64,000 nucleotides of DNA from Owenia fusiformis. Lineage: Eukaryota; Annelida; Polychaeta; Sabellida; Oweniidae. This document shows, piece after piece, positions 44,461-55,862 of the stretch. The DNA lies in assembly GCA_903813345.2 (NCBI GenBank), contig CAIIXF020000009.1, positions 7,622,030 through 7,686,029 on the forward strand, given 5' to 3'. The notes beneath the pieces were generated by a model. It had not been told where the DNA came from. It saw only the letters and a program-made list of their open reading frames with translations, and ran no database searches. Both the position numbers and the translations under genes were made by a program. How positions within the stretch are numbered: position 1 is the first letter of the stretch; the number at the start of each line of letters is the position of its first letter.

Positions 44461-45459
44461 GAGTTCTACCATTAGCATCCATCCATATGAACAATATTCT
44501 ACTTGCCATTCTCACGGAAGGATTGTATTTTCTTGCCAATTTTCCGTTGTGTCGTTTCCAATATAATCGTTATCTTTGGGTGAATAAATATAATGCCAGC
44601 ACCATACGTCATTGTTGATGGAATAGCAAATCTAATCAGGAAAAACATGTTAGAATAATCGCCAAAAGCATAAATGATCTGCCACAGAGCTGCTCATGAA
44701 CGTCTAATGGTAGATAAGAGTGATTTGGGGGCTATTAACGACATTCCGTCGATGGTCATAGTAACTTATGGCGTGAAAATGCGGAATGATAGGAAAGAAC
44801 AATGTGAAAACACTACAAAGAATACGTTTTGAGAACACCTGGTTACTGAAAAAGAGTTACTTATCTTTGGTTATCTGCTCCTATTTTCAATTACTAATAA
44901 TAGGCTTTGTTTAGAGCGCATATCATATGGTTTATGTCAACGTTGTTCATTGCATTTAGATTCGTTTAGAGCACAAACTTTAACTTAAAGTTCACAGTAA
45001 GAACATAGGTTAATAGCTGATTCAGAAGAAACCAAAGGACAAGTCTTGGTTTGGAGAACAGTCTCACAGTCTAATAATTTTTTGATGAAAAATCTAGATA
45101 TATTACCCAAATTAAATTATGACTATCAAAAAAAGACATTCAAATCTTTACTACGTAAAAAATCAAGTTTGTCCGAAGCAGGCATAATAACGCTCTATAG
45201 CCTCTATTAGAGTAGATGGACGTCATTCTCCAAACCGAGAATAGTCCATTTCAGATTGTTTTATCCGTGCTGTTGATATATTTTTTGGGTACATTTTGTT
45301 TGAGACACCCTATAAAGTTTGGCATTTCTTTTAAACCTTCATCATCATAGAAATCATGTGTCGGTGCTTTGGCAAGCTTTTTGAAAAAGAAAACAGTTCA
45401 GAAGTTGAAATTGGTGTATCTTTTAGATCATCTTTACCTGGCATAGAATGCATCATATT
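44461..45459. other. Intergenic with one weak inverted-repeat element
   Basis: GGACAAGTCTTGGTTTGGAGAA at 45037-45058 faces TTCTCCAAACCGAGAATAGTCC at 45226-45247, suggesting a MITE of about 211 bp. Otherwise AT-rich with no exon recognised. Confidence 0.4.
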
Positions 45460-45892
45460 CACCCCATGCAGACAGATCGACTAAAATTACATTCGTATGA
45501 TATGTCCGTAGTGCGAATAATAGTTGTGTTTCAAATATTAATGGCATGTCAAACACGAGACCAATGACAATGCTACCAGGGGGGGTCGGACCTGCAGGCC
45601 TTACTATTTATACATGTTTTTTCTGTTTTGAAAAATTCGATATGTGATGTATATTTCTTAGTTTTTCAAAGAAATCTACAAATGTTTCATTGCGGTTTTA
45701 TCTTAGTTACTTTGAAATATTAAGACGTTGTGCAATTCTCATACTTATAGAACTCAATGTGACTGTCATTCACCATTTATAAAGCAGTAAAAATCAATTT
45801 GCTTCATGGGTGGCAACATTTCTAATATCCACGTGAATGTCGAGTCTCGCATCATACGAATGTAATTTTAGGCGATCTGTCTGCATGGGGTG
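45460..45892. mobile_element. 433-bp element with CACCCCATGCAG ends and ATATT duplication
   Basis: Inverted termini CACCCCATGCAGACAGATCG and TAAAATTACATTCGTATGAT extend about 45 bp and recur in reverse at 45850-45892. ATATT stands on both sides (45455-45459 and 45893-45897). Non-coding interior. Confidence 0.8.
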
Positions 45893-45897
45893 ATATT

Positions 45898-46539
45898 CAA
45901 GAATTCAATGGAGTTTTGACTCGGAGTTATGAAATTAACAATGAATTCAATAAGTCAGCTTGTTATGTCCATTTGATTTGTTCTCTTGGTTGAATTTTGC
46001 AAGTGCTCTTAGACTCATTACTACATCTAAATTGATAATGATTGTCAACGTTTTTTGAATTTTCTTGAGTATTTTCTACCTTGAAAGGTTATGTTCAATT
46101 TAAGCTTATTATATAGAAAATAACGGATTATGGCTTAATCAGTTATACTTATTGTCCATTATCACGGAGTGACGTGTTGTCAATACGACGTCGTGCAAAA
46201 CGATTAATACCCAATCTGTTGATTTATAGTAAGATCATTGCACTAATAAAGATGATTATATAGTTAATTAATAATGATCAAGAGAGGAGTTTATTTGGTC
46301 ATGAGAATCGTGTAGAATTGAAATCGATGAGAATCAAGTTACTCTAAATTCGACTACTCCGTTTTCACGCGGTACTAACTTCGACCGTTAATTTGATTTT
46401 TTAACCTACTAGATGTTTGAAAATCAACACTAGATATTGAGAAACGAAATTGCATTTATAAATATTTAATGCAGCCAATCTTATAGTAAACGAATTAAGG
46501 GTTTGAGGAACGTTTTCATTATGCTTGAATTTGAATTAC
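45898..46539. other. Intergenic, no gene recognised
   Basis: AT-rich sequence left of the minisatellite. No exon or repeat boundary was seen. Confidence 0.4.
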
Positions 46540-47337
46540 GAGGTTTCCTTTGAGTTGAATTGACGTTGCAAGGGTTCCCATGAGATGAATTTACGCTAAA
46601 GGCTTCCTATGAGTTGAGTTCTCTCGTAAGAGCAAAAATGTTTCCTATGAGTTGAATTCTCGTCAAAGGTTTCCTATGGGTTGAATAAATTTTTCAAGGG
46701 TTCCCACGAATTAAAGTTTCTTGTGAGCTGAATATGCGTTGCAAGGGTTCCCATGAGTTGAGTTCTCTCGTAAGAGCGAAAATGTTTCCTATGAGTCGAA
46801 TATACATTGCGGAGACTATAAACATTTGTTCTTTCAATGTCATAGAGTACTTAATGTAATAGACCAACTTAAAAATGATATTTTAGATCATTTTAAAATT
46901 GAATTAAGCTTGAAAAAGTATGAAACTCTTGCCTTTGACTATAAGGTACGAGATACTAACTACAGGGTGGGCCAAAAAAATTTGCAACCTTTTTAAAAGG
47001 CAAAAAAGTATCATAACATTGTGGTATTGACATGAAATTTTTTCTACAGAAACTTAAGGATAGGCATATTTTATTATTCAAATACTTAAGCTTATACTGA
47101 CTTAAATTTTTTTTGTCAGATGTTTGAATATTAATGGTAAATTGTTCATTTGTCCGAGATTTACCATTTTTCCTAGAAAATCTGACTTTCTATGATTTTA
47201 TGTGATCAACAATAACACATTCATTATGTTTACTAAATCTGCTACAATCTTTGATAACTGTATACCAATGTCTAGTACAGGTTTATATCAGTATCTAGTC
47301 ACTATAGTAATATTGTTACACTGTATTAATTATTTAT

Positions 47338-47578
47338 TAAACAAATGTTCTATGCATCCGCCTTTCACCTTCACAATCACATGGAGATGAGAACTGAACT
47401 GGTCAATGGCGAGATCCAGTAGTTCTTGTAGTAGTCGTCTCCACTTATCCTGCAGAACTTCTTATAGTTGATCAATAATTTGTGGGGTATAACCATTAAC
47501 TACGATACATTGCTCCATGTGCCCCCATGTGTGATAGTCCCAGGGGTTGGCATCTGGTGTATTGGATGGCCATTCGAC
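47338..47578 (-). pseudogene. Mariner transposase C-terminal fragment
   Basis: On the minus strand from about 47577, EWPSNTPDANPWDYHTWG is the third-aspartate block of Tc1/mariner DDE/D transposases (WPxNSPDLNPxD). HMEQCI, GYTPQIIDQL, an in-frame stop, DKWRRLLQELLDLAIDQF and KVKGGCIEHLFNK to a stop follow, which is the usual C-terminal part. The preceding catalytic region is not upstream on this strand. Confidence 0.75.
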
Positions 47579-47639
47579 TCAGGACTAATCTTCTTCAAAA
47601 GGGACATCTTTCAAGAATTGGGGCTCTTTCAGCCCCAAG

Positions 47640-47750
47640 TGATTACATATTCCAGCAGGATAGTGCTCCTGACCATAGGCCAAAAGTCACTATGGAATAT
47701 CTGGAGCAAAATACCCCTTGATTCATCAGTCCTAATGAATAGCCGCACAA
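47640..47750 (+). pseudogene. Mariner transposase fragment with the second catalytic Asp
   Basis: On the plus strand IFQQDSAPDHRPKVTMEYL matches the FQQDGAPxH block carrying the second aspartate of mariner transposases. EQNTP, a stop and FISPNE follow, and the sequence then jumps to the 3' region of the element. It is oriented opposite to the C-terminal fragment at 47338-47578. Confidence 0.75.
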
Positions 47751-48320
47751 TACACCACTTAACAAAGATTGCAGCATATTTAGTGAACATAATAAATGTT
47801 CTATCGATGATCACATAAAATTATAGAAAATCACATTTTCTAGGAAAATCGGTAAATCTCGGACACATGAACAATTTACCATTAATATTCAAACATCTGA
47901 CAAAAAAATTGAAGTCAGTATTAGCTTAAGTATTTGAATGGTAAAATATGCCTATCCTTAAGTTTCTGTAAAAAAAAGTTCATGTCAATACCATAATGTT
48001 ATGATACTTTTTTTGCCCTCTGAAAAGGTTGCAAATTTTTTTGGCCCACCCTGTATATTTATTTCAATGAATGGTTAAACAACTTATGGTACATTATATT
48101 TGTAAACTATTATAATAATGTTTTAGAATTGAAATTGTATCATTTTTCACAAATATTGTAATATTGTAAAATGACCTGATGTATACAAAGTTACAAAATG
48201 AGAAATATATACATGATTTAGAAAAAGAAAAAAAGAATATACATTGCCAATGAGTTGAATTTACGCTAAAAGTTTCCTATTAGTTGAGTTTACGTTGCAA
48301 CATTTCCCATGAGCATAATA

Positions 48321-49599
48321 AACTGTACATGTCTAATATATTAAAAGATTTAAGCCCTGGACTCAGTGCATTGTTGGCTGAATCATACCATGAGGGTGTT
48401 GTTTCCAAACCTTTGCATGGCCGCACAGCGGGAATATAAAGTTTAGGAAATAACGCCTGAGTGGAATGAAGCAGCGACAATGCATTGAGTCTTGGGCTTA
48501 AATTCTTATCACATATTGCATTTTTCTACAAAATCATCCAAAAGGAACGAAATCACTAATAGAACACATTTTCAATGAAATTGTTTTCCAGGGTCAAGTT
48601 GGCAAGTCATCAAATCCAATGTGAAAGGGCCATTCATCACCATGACACCTGTTTAACTAGTGACCTTGCATGTGTTATTGATATTTCACACACTGTTCTA
48701 TAGGTGAAATACTCTGTTTTGATTGGCTGGAATCGGTACCACCTTGCCTAGCTATGTGTGAATTATCAGTCAATGTTATAAGAATAGACACATAAATGCA
48801 CGAACATCATTCCTCTCAGCTGTTTCCCAATTAATCGCAATAGGGCTTCCATCATTTGCTGTCAGCAGATGCATTAATTTCAGGAATAAGAATAAGTTTT
48901 TATTCCCGTGACAAATGTATTCTGATTTGATTAAGATAACCCAATTCATTTGTCGTACTGCACTGTTCGACACTAACATATTGCTACACATCCGTTTTTT
49001 TGTATCGTCCCAGAAATAAAACCATACATGTACGTATAATAATTTAAAACACCTGAAATAGATTTTATATTTTTATCTTTGGTGCTGCAAGGACAAGCAC
49101 ATTGTATCTGAAAACAAGCCAATCACTTTTTATATTGAATTTATGTGTGATCCTATTTCTTTCATAATGTTGATTTTATTTGTAAGTATAAATGAGCTAA
49201 ATAGAAACATGCTGGAAGTGTGTGTGTGTGTGGGGGGGGGGGGGTTAACACATTTTTTATTTACCATGTTAATTTTTCAAACTGCGTGGATAATATGCCC
49301 AGTAGGTGTCATCCACTTGAAAATGTATTATTCTAATCTTACTATTGGAAATAGAAAATAATAAAAAAATGGATCGTAATTTTCCCGATTTCACCGATAT
49401 TTTCAGATGCTATTTCAGTCACATGGATCAAATGCGACAAAATATATATCTATCTCCGATTAATGGGGACAAAATCTCAGGTTCGTCTGGGTGAAATTGT
49501 GTAATAAAACTTTGGGACCATTTTTTGCGACACAATCTGAAAATGACGATTCGTAACATATTTTTAGTTCAAAGTCATGGATGAAGCAGATGCACTAGG
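48321..49599. other. Intergenic, no gene recognised
   Basis: No exon recognised. A (GT)n tract followed by a 13-G run lies at about 49218-49244. The frame at 48280-48480 has no motif. Confidence 0.4.
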
Positions 49600-50087
49600 T
49601 GTACTCCCCTCTGATCCAAAAGTTTGGCAACCTTAGCTCCCTCATTGAAGTACATGTTAAAAGCCTCTTTATGTTTGAAATTTTATTTACATAACCCGCG
49701 AGGAAAATCCTTATAATATGAATGGAAATGTAACTTGACTTCATTTCCAATGCCTCCAAATGTTCCCAATTTTCTCCTCAATTACAATTGGCCGAAAAGT
49801 GATGATAAATCTGATGAACTTCGATATTCCCATGTAAACCAATAAATTGCCAAATTGCCAATGAGTTGGCAAACTTTTTAGATATCCTGAAATCGGATTT
49901 GCCCCGAACCCACCATCTCCCATTGGTTTACCTGGGAATGACGATTTTCAAAAATTCATCTTTATCATCATATCAATTTATGTAAGCAGAACATTTTTTT
50001 TAAGCAGAAATTCATCTCATAAAGAGGCTCTATAGTTCATAGTTCAATGAGGGAGCTAAGGTTCCCAAACTTTTGGAGGGGAGTGTA
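49600..50087. mobile_element. Fold-back element, CACTCCCCTCC family, copy 1
   Basis: The terminal TACTCCCCTCTGATCCAAAAGTTTGGCAACCTTAGCTCCCTCATTGAA is mirrored by TTCAATGAGGGAGCTAAGGTTCCCAAACTTTTGGAGGGGAGTGTA, followed inward by AAAGCCTCTTTATG / CATAAAGAGGCT. The arms extend, with decay, to the centre (CCCATGTAAACCAAT / ATTGGTTTACCTGGG). TA at the ends suggests a Tc1/mariner-type target. Non-coding. Confidence 0.8.
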
Positions 50088-52326
50088 TAATGTCGAATTC
50101 GTATCATGTGATTTTATTCAAGTGTCTGGATCCCCCTTTAATCCCGTCATCTGGAAAAATAAAATGGCGATTCGTAGCTATTATGTTTAAAAAGCATTGA
50201 TTGTAGCAGGCATAATATCAAATTCAAAACTCGTCATTCTATTAGTTGTGAATATTTTCGCTTCTCAAGTTCAAGTAAGGAAAATATCAGCCATGTGTCT
50301 TTTCAAAATTAACCAGCCTACTTATGTCGCGATCTGTATTATTGAACAGGGGCTCCTAACAGAGTAGTTTTTACTTAATTACCCCAAATCGCTTAGCCCC
50401 AATGTTATTCCATCTGTCACGACATAGATTGCGTCAATGATCCCAAATAACGAAGTTCAGCAAGAAAGTCAAAATCTATGTTCGTTCACGACCAATCACC
50501 CAGCCAGCTCGTTTATACCCTACGGGTACGTGTTAACGAGTGAGCTTTTTTCATATGGTTGTCATTATTACGTAACGAAATTATTTCTTAAAAATTCTAT
50601 ATGGAATTGAAATAGTATTCGTGCTTTGCATTTTTTGCAATTATCACAAACTTGTAACCCCTATATTTAGACTAACTAGTGCTTCGGAAATTCGAAATGG
50701 CCGGATTCAGTCTATAAATGTTTACCCCTCCAAAGCACAATATTTAAATTAAGGATATACTCCTTTCGCCCAAATTAATGCCCTTTTTATCTTCCGAATG
50801 GACATTTATATGCAATAATCAAAATCCTTGGATCATCTTCATCTTTCACTGGGGAGCATTGAGGCATTTCTAACATGAACTGACCAATGCGGAGTAATTC
50901 GTAAAACCAATGACTAATGTACTATTTCTTTTAGGTTTTCATTTGCCTGGGGTTGCCGATTTCTAGTTAATAGTTAATTTGCTCTCTTGCACGGTATGCA
51001 CGCGTATTGTGTTCTTCCAAATTGAATCCCCAGAGAATTTGAGTTGTACAACAGAATAGCTGAAGTTTGTATAAATAATTGATAAAACCACACTAACTAT
51101 CTGCCAAATTACCTCAAAATGACTATTACCTCGGGACTTATCGAACAGGCAATTTCCTCTTACTCGACTGATTACGTAGGGTCTTGTAATAAATATGTTC
51201 GAATCATCCAATTCAACGACCTTTGTTAAGTATAAGTAGCAGTTACTAGCCCCCCGGGACTTATAATGTGCGATGTCAAAAACATTTATCAAAAACATGG
51301 CAGTGTAAAGACAGCATGACCGGGCAACATAGGAAAACTCAGAAAATGGTCATTCGTATACATTTTATTTTACAGTTTAGAGAACTACTTTCTCAATCTA
51401 TGTCATGGTTCACCGAACGGATACTTTGACTGTTATGACGGTCAAAATGTGTGGCGTCGCCTTAACAAATTTGGAGATTTCTGCACCATGGCACTATATT
51501 TGACCAAATATATATCAATTTTTTTTCATAGAATAAAATTAGCATTCGAATCGTAATGGAAATGCTGTCATTATTTTTGAAAACATTACGATCACTAAGT
51601 CTCTATTCCTTAAGTGTGCCCTTCTTCAAAGGGTGCTAAATCCTTCTATATTGCCAATTTTTCAATTTACTTTTCTAAATGAGAACATAAACAAAGTAAT
51701 AATACTATCCTTTAATCCTAATATCACCCATAACATTCGTAAATGCGACTTCGTTAAGGTCATTTTGCTACGTAGAACCATCATATATACAATAAATGGG
51801 GACCATCAAGGAAATTAAAGTGCAAGGAAACATTAAAAAATACATTATTGGGATTACGATGTTGATCAGACGGACTTTTCCTCTCAAATACAAACTCTAC
51901 CGTTAGCCCAAACCTATAATATTGGTAAGATAAAAATTGATCGTGGTACAAGTCACGGTAGGAAAAAACAATAAGGCTATATCAATATACCAACAGTGTA
52001 AATATAAGTGCAGACATACCCCTAGAAGAGAGTTTTTAATGGTGCAATGGGCAATGCAATCTATACAGCCTGTGCTATTCGAAAAGAAGCGGTGTGGATT
52101 ACATGTGCGCAAGGTGCGGATATTACCGGTCATTTTTAGAATTTGAAATCATTGTATTTCATAAACTAAGGCATGTTGGGTATCCAATTATAGTCTCCCA
52201 TTTGAAGAGGTTACCTAATAAAAGGGAAATTTTTATCTATAGTTGTGTTCTCCAATCTTAAACGACGCACTAAGCATCCATCCTTTCTCCATAGCAAAGA
52301 ATTTGAAATCGCCACTTTAATACACA
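50088..52326. other. Intergenic, no gene supported
   Basis: A 111-codon minus-strand frame at 50963-51298 lacks recognisable motifs. On the plus strand, TTTTATTTTACAG at 51363-51375 is a good acceptor followed by an open frame containing LCHGSPNGYFDCYDGQNVW, which could be an isolated exon, but no donor close by supports it. Otherwise AT-rich. Confidence 0.35.
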
Positions 52327-52476
52327 GTTTACAGCCTTCATTCAGTATTGGAGATCGAGATGACCCATCGATATTAATATTTTTGAAGGTCATAAGCGTT
52401 CTGTGTGAATTTAAAAATATTGTAGTGATAGGTCACCTCGATCACCAATCTTGAATGAATGCTGTTTACGCTGCCT
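52327..52476. repeat. Imperfect hairpin repeat of about 150 bp
   Basis: ACAGCCTTCATTCAGTATTGGAGATCGAGATGACCCATC on the left faces GATAGGTCACCTCGATCACCAATCTTGAATGAATGCTGT on the right, with AATATTTTTGAA / TTTAAAAATATT nearer the loop. Probably a small MITE; the boundaries are approximate. Confidence 0.65.
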
Positions 52477-52479
52477 ATG

Positions 52480-54286
52480 AAACAGCTGCAATTTCGAATT
52501 ATTTGCTTTTGAGAGAGTATTACTGCTAGATGTGTCGCCATAAAATGAAGTACACATCTATTTACTCAATTCCCTTTAGGGAACCCGTACACATGTATAA
52601 CTGAGTAAACCTAAGTTTGTGAAATATCACGAATTCAATATCAATATTCAATATTCAAAAATGACCGTCGATACCTGCAAGTTGCGCACATTATATCCCC
52701 ATCGCTTGTTTTGGTATAGCATACTTAGTCTTCATAGAGTGGTAAGTAATGCAAATCGAATTTTATCTGGAAACTGAACGAAATACAGTTACTCGTAAAT
52801 AGTAAATACCCCAGCACTCACTGAACTGATGTTAGTCAACTCACTTAAATAACACTTTAACGAAGTTCCTCAAATACTATTCAACAAATCTTAAAATAGT
52901 AATTTACGGATGATAGTTTTGATTTCTCACATTCGATAGAAAATCAAGATAGGTTATCAAATACTAGAAATAATAACTAGAATTGATGAAGTAATTTGTT
53001 AATTTGGTACAACCATTGATTCTGTAATATTGTTATCTATTTATGTTTTGAATATAAGAACGGTCTTTTTGCTATAATGAACATATAAAAACAATATTTT
53101 CAAGTTGTTAAAAAGTTTCCGTGTACAACTGAAGTATGTTGTTTTGTGCAAAAAAGTAAAAGTTCTAAAATGCACTTTCTTTTAGAAATCATTCTTGAAT
53201 TGCGGCACAATATTCTGCTTCTTTCTCAACCTAGAAACGTAAATATACTCAAGTGATAAATCTTTGTAACTAGGCTGTTTCAGAATTGTTTTTTGAAGAT
53301 AACCAGGTTTCAACAAAAAGTTTAAGCGTTGTATGTTAAGCAGATGTGAATTGGTTAGCTCTTTAGCAGAATTTTTGGTCAACGAGAAATGAAGGATGAT
53401 AACAAAAGGAAAAATTTATTTATGAGAAGAAAATACTTTGTTAGATAGTTGTCTGTGGTAGGGCCAAAGTACATGGAAACATTGCAAGAGCCACTTAGTT
53501 TCTTGATCGAGATAAAGTATTTCCATTTGGATTGTAACTATATGATCTTGTTGGCATGCAGATTGTGATTTAACATTAAAACTATGTTCCTTAAAATTTA
53601 TTACAGGTCAGCATGTCAAGGGTCAAACATTGCAAAACCCTTGTGAAAAATGTCAAAATATTTTGCCATATGAAATTAATAAATGACTCGATGATCTTTT
53701 ATTATATAGCTTTTGAATTTCGGCTTCTTTATCCAAAACACAGTACAAGACATTCGTGCTTTGAGAGTGAGGTGGTCACTTTTCCATATAACTGAACAAG
53801 TATAATTAGATCTCAATAATTATTGGGTTTACTAGGATTTATCCATCCAGCGACTTCCTTGTAATTTATAAATAAATCTTGCAGAGTTACGACATTTTCT
53901 TTCATAAATAGTACAATCCCATCCACGCATTTTTATCGTTTTAAGGTTGTAAATAAAGACCTGCGAAATAAAAAGGCTGGCGAAATTTATGACCTTGTTT
54001 ATTGTTGTGAAAATGGTCCATTAATTGCAAATAACAAGTTTTACAATAAAATGACGATGACATTTATGAGGTTATTCGTTATTGTAAAGCTGTTAAATCA
54101 AAGGAAGACACTCCGTTTATTCCAGACATTCATTTGTTGATTATTTTTGATTATTCATTTGATGATTTAATTTTATATGTTTGCTCTCCCTTGTGGAGGA
54201 ATAAAAGATACAATACAATATCATGGGAGAGACTTCGCATCTCACTCATAGCATGTTTATTATTCCCGTATAACTTATGAAGCGTT
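52480..54286. other. Intergenic, no gene recognised
   Basis: No exon supported. The segment 53950-54220 ends TGTGGAGGAATAAAAGATACAATACAATATC, resembling a LINE 3' tail, and upstream pieces such as VIRYCKAVKSKEDTPFIPDI may be remnants of it. Confidence 0.35.
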
Positions 54287-54450
54287 TGATTACGTCATCA
54301 TTTATTGCGTAGCTCTATACGTCCATTTTATTTTCTTATAATTGTCGTCTATATGTAAGAATAGTCTAGGATGAAGCAATAAATTTATTTCTTCATCCTA
54401 GGAATATCACATTATGGATGTATAGAGCTGCGCAATAAATGATAACGTTA
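54287..54450. repeat. Hairpin repeat, GCAATAAATGAT family
   Basis: ATCATTTATTGCGTAGCTCTATACGTCCA at the left faces TGGATGTATAGAGCTGCGCAATAAATGAT at the right, with an inner TAGGATGAAGCAATAAA / TTTATTTCTTCATCCTA hairpin. Probably a MITE. Confidence 0.7.
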
Positions 54451-55029
54451 TTAAATTGCTGTCTCTATTAAAAGGGTAATTTCCCTTATAAAGACACATT
54501 TCACCAGTCTTGTATCACATTAAATGAATGCATGGTCTTCCCTACATTAATCCTACAATTCTAATGCCACGGCACATCGGAGATTTTATTATAATGTCTC
54601 TTGGCAAATCCAAGGAGGATAACCGACTATAAATTCAAAATAAACAATTCTCGTGAGTTTTGGATTTTTGTGTGTGGTAAATAAGACCAAAATTCACGAT
54701 TCAAATGTTGAAGTGAACAAAATGGCGGCTGTTTGAATTCGAATTTTGTAATCACAATATCCCCCATATATGGCAAAAATATCGATGTTGCACACTGGGG
54801 GCCAATCCTCCTTGGGGCACATCTAGAAATATTAAAATTACAAATGACAAACGACACATTCTTATTTCCTAAGTTAGCATACCAATACCAACAAGTAAAC
54901 TTATAAGTTAATTTTTATATTTAGAAAAAGCCGAATCTCGTAGTATCAATTCAGGATTAAAACTAATTATCCCACAATAAATATTAAGCCACAATCGGAT
55001 AATTGGAGACCCACCATGCCAAAAACATC

Positions 55030-55862
55030 ACTTATATACATTGAACTACGTGTTAAAGCCTCTTTACCTTTGAATTTTTATTTACTTAACCTGCAATGAA
55101 AATACTTATACTATTGATGGAAACGTAATTTGACTTTATTTCCAATACCTCCAAATTTTCTCAATTTTTTCCCTCAATTACAATAGGTCGAGAATTGATG
55201 ATAAATTTGACGAACTTTTTGAAATCGACATTCCCATGTTAACCAATGGGAAATGGTAGGTTTGCCGCAAGTCATATGACAAAAGATCCATCCATCCGAG
55301 TCCTTGCAAAATATACAAGTTGGGTAGGCAATTGAATTTGCTAACTTTATTTAACAGAAAATTGATACGTTCCTTCAGGTTCAACAAAGTTATAGGTCTT
55401 TAAAATCAAAATTGTTTTTCAAAAACCTCTCCCATTGAAATAACACAGGAGACGAAAAATGAATTTCAAAAATGACTTTGAAGCTCTGAAAACTAAACAC
55501 TTAGCGTACAAAAAGTTAGACAATTCAATTTTCTGTATAAAAATATTTTTTGCTGAATCTTTTACTGAATAGATATCCTGATTTCTGATTTGCTCGGAAC
55601 CCACCATTTCCCATTGGTTCACACGAGAATCTCGATTTCCAAAAATTCATCAAATTTATCATCAATTGTCGACTTATTGCAATTGAGGAAAAAAATTGAG
55701 AAAATTTGGAGGTATTGGAAATAAAGTCAAATTACGTTTCCATTAATAGTAAAAGTATTTTCACCGCAGGTTAAGTAAATAAAAAAAATCAAAGGTAAAG
55801 AGGCTTGACACATAGTCCAATGGGGGAGCAAAGGTTGCCAAACTTATGGAGGGGCGTGTATA
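55030..55862. mobile_element. Fold-back element, CACTCCCCTCC family, copy 2
   Basis: The arms of about 230 bp (55030-55260 and 55590-55862) match in reverse: AAGCCTCTTTACCTTTGAA, TTTACTTAACCTGC, GGAAACGTAATTTGACTTTATTTCCAATACC and AATTGATGATAAATTTGA. The right end AAACTTATGGAGGGGCGTGTA matches the family terminus; the left terminus is missing. The centre (about 330 bp) is larger than in copy 1. A third, partial copy is at 58440-58521. Confidence 0.75.

Larger units (their letters stand above)
46963..48053. mobile_element. 1.09-kb fold-back mariner at a TA target
   Basis: The ends CAGGGTGGGCCAAAAAAATT and AATTTTTTTGGCCCACCCTG are flanked by TA (46961-46962 and 48054-48055). The arms are inverted for about 300 bp each, far longer than normal mariner TIRs, because both arms derive from the same 3' portion of a mariner. 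Transposase pieces survive on opposite strands inside. It inserted into the LINE fragment 46811-48234. Confidence 0.85.
46811..48234 (+). mobile_element. 5'-truncated LINE with 13-bp TSD, split by a mariner
   Basis: Left and right flanks carry an identical GAATATACATTGC (46798-46810 and 48235-48247). The inserted sequence begins in the ORF2 C-terminus (YKHLFFQCHRVLNVIDQL, the His-x4-Cys end of the zinc motif). It resumes after the mariner at 48056 and ends in an A-rich tail (GAAAAAGAAAAAAA). This is target-primed insertion of a severely truncated LINE. The coding part is dead. Confidence 0.88.
46540..48320 (+). repeat. Degenerate minisatellite (about 30-bp unit), interrupted
   Basis: Units of the form TTCCTATGAGTTGAATTTACG plus TTGCAAGGG or TCTCGTAAGAG vary strongly but repeat from about 46540 to 46797 and resume at 48248 (CAATGAGTTGAATTTACGCT...) to about 48320. 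The array was split by the LINE fragment 46811-48234. Confidence 0.75.

Noticed and set aside
50963-51298. 111-codon minus-strand frame as a host gene
   Set aside because: No motif, signal peptide, splice or poly(A) context; within the range of chance for this length of non-coding DNA.
53950-54220. Exon with the phrase VIRYCKAVKSKEDTPFIPDI
   Set aside because: Stops surround it in all frames and the segment ends in a LINE-like tail, so a decayed retroelement is more likely.
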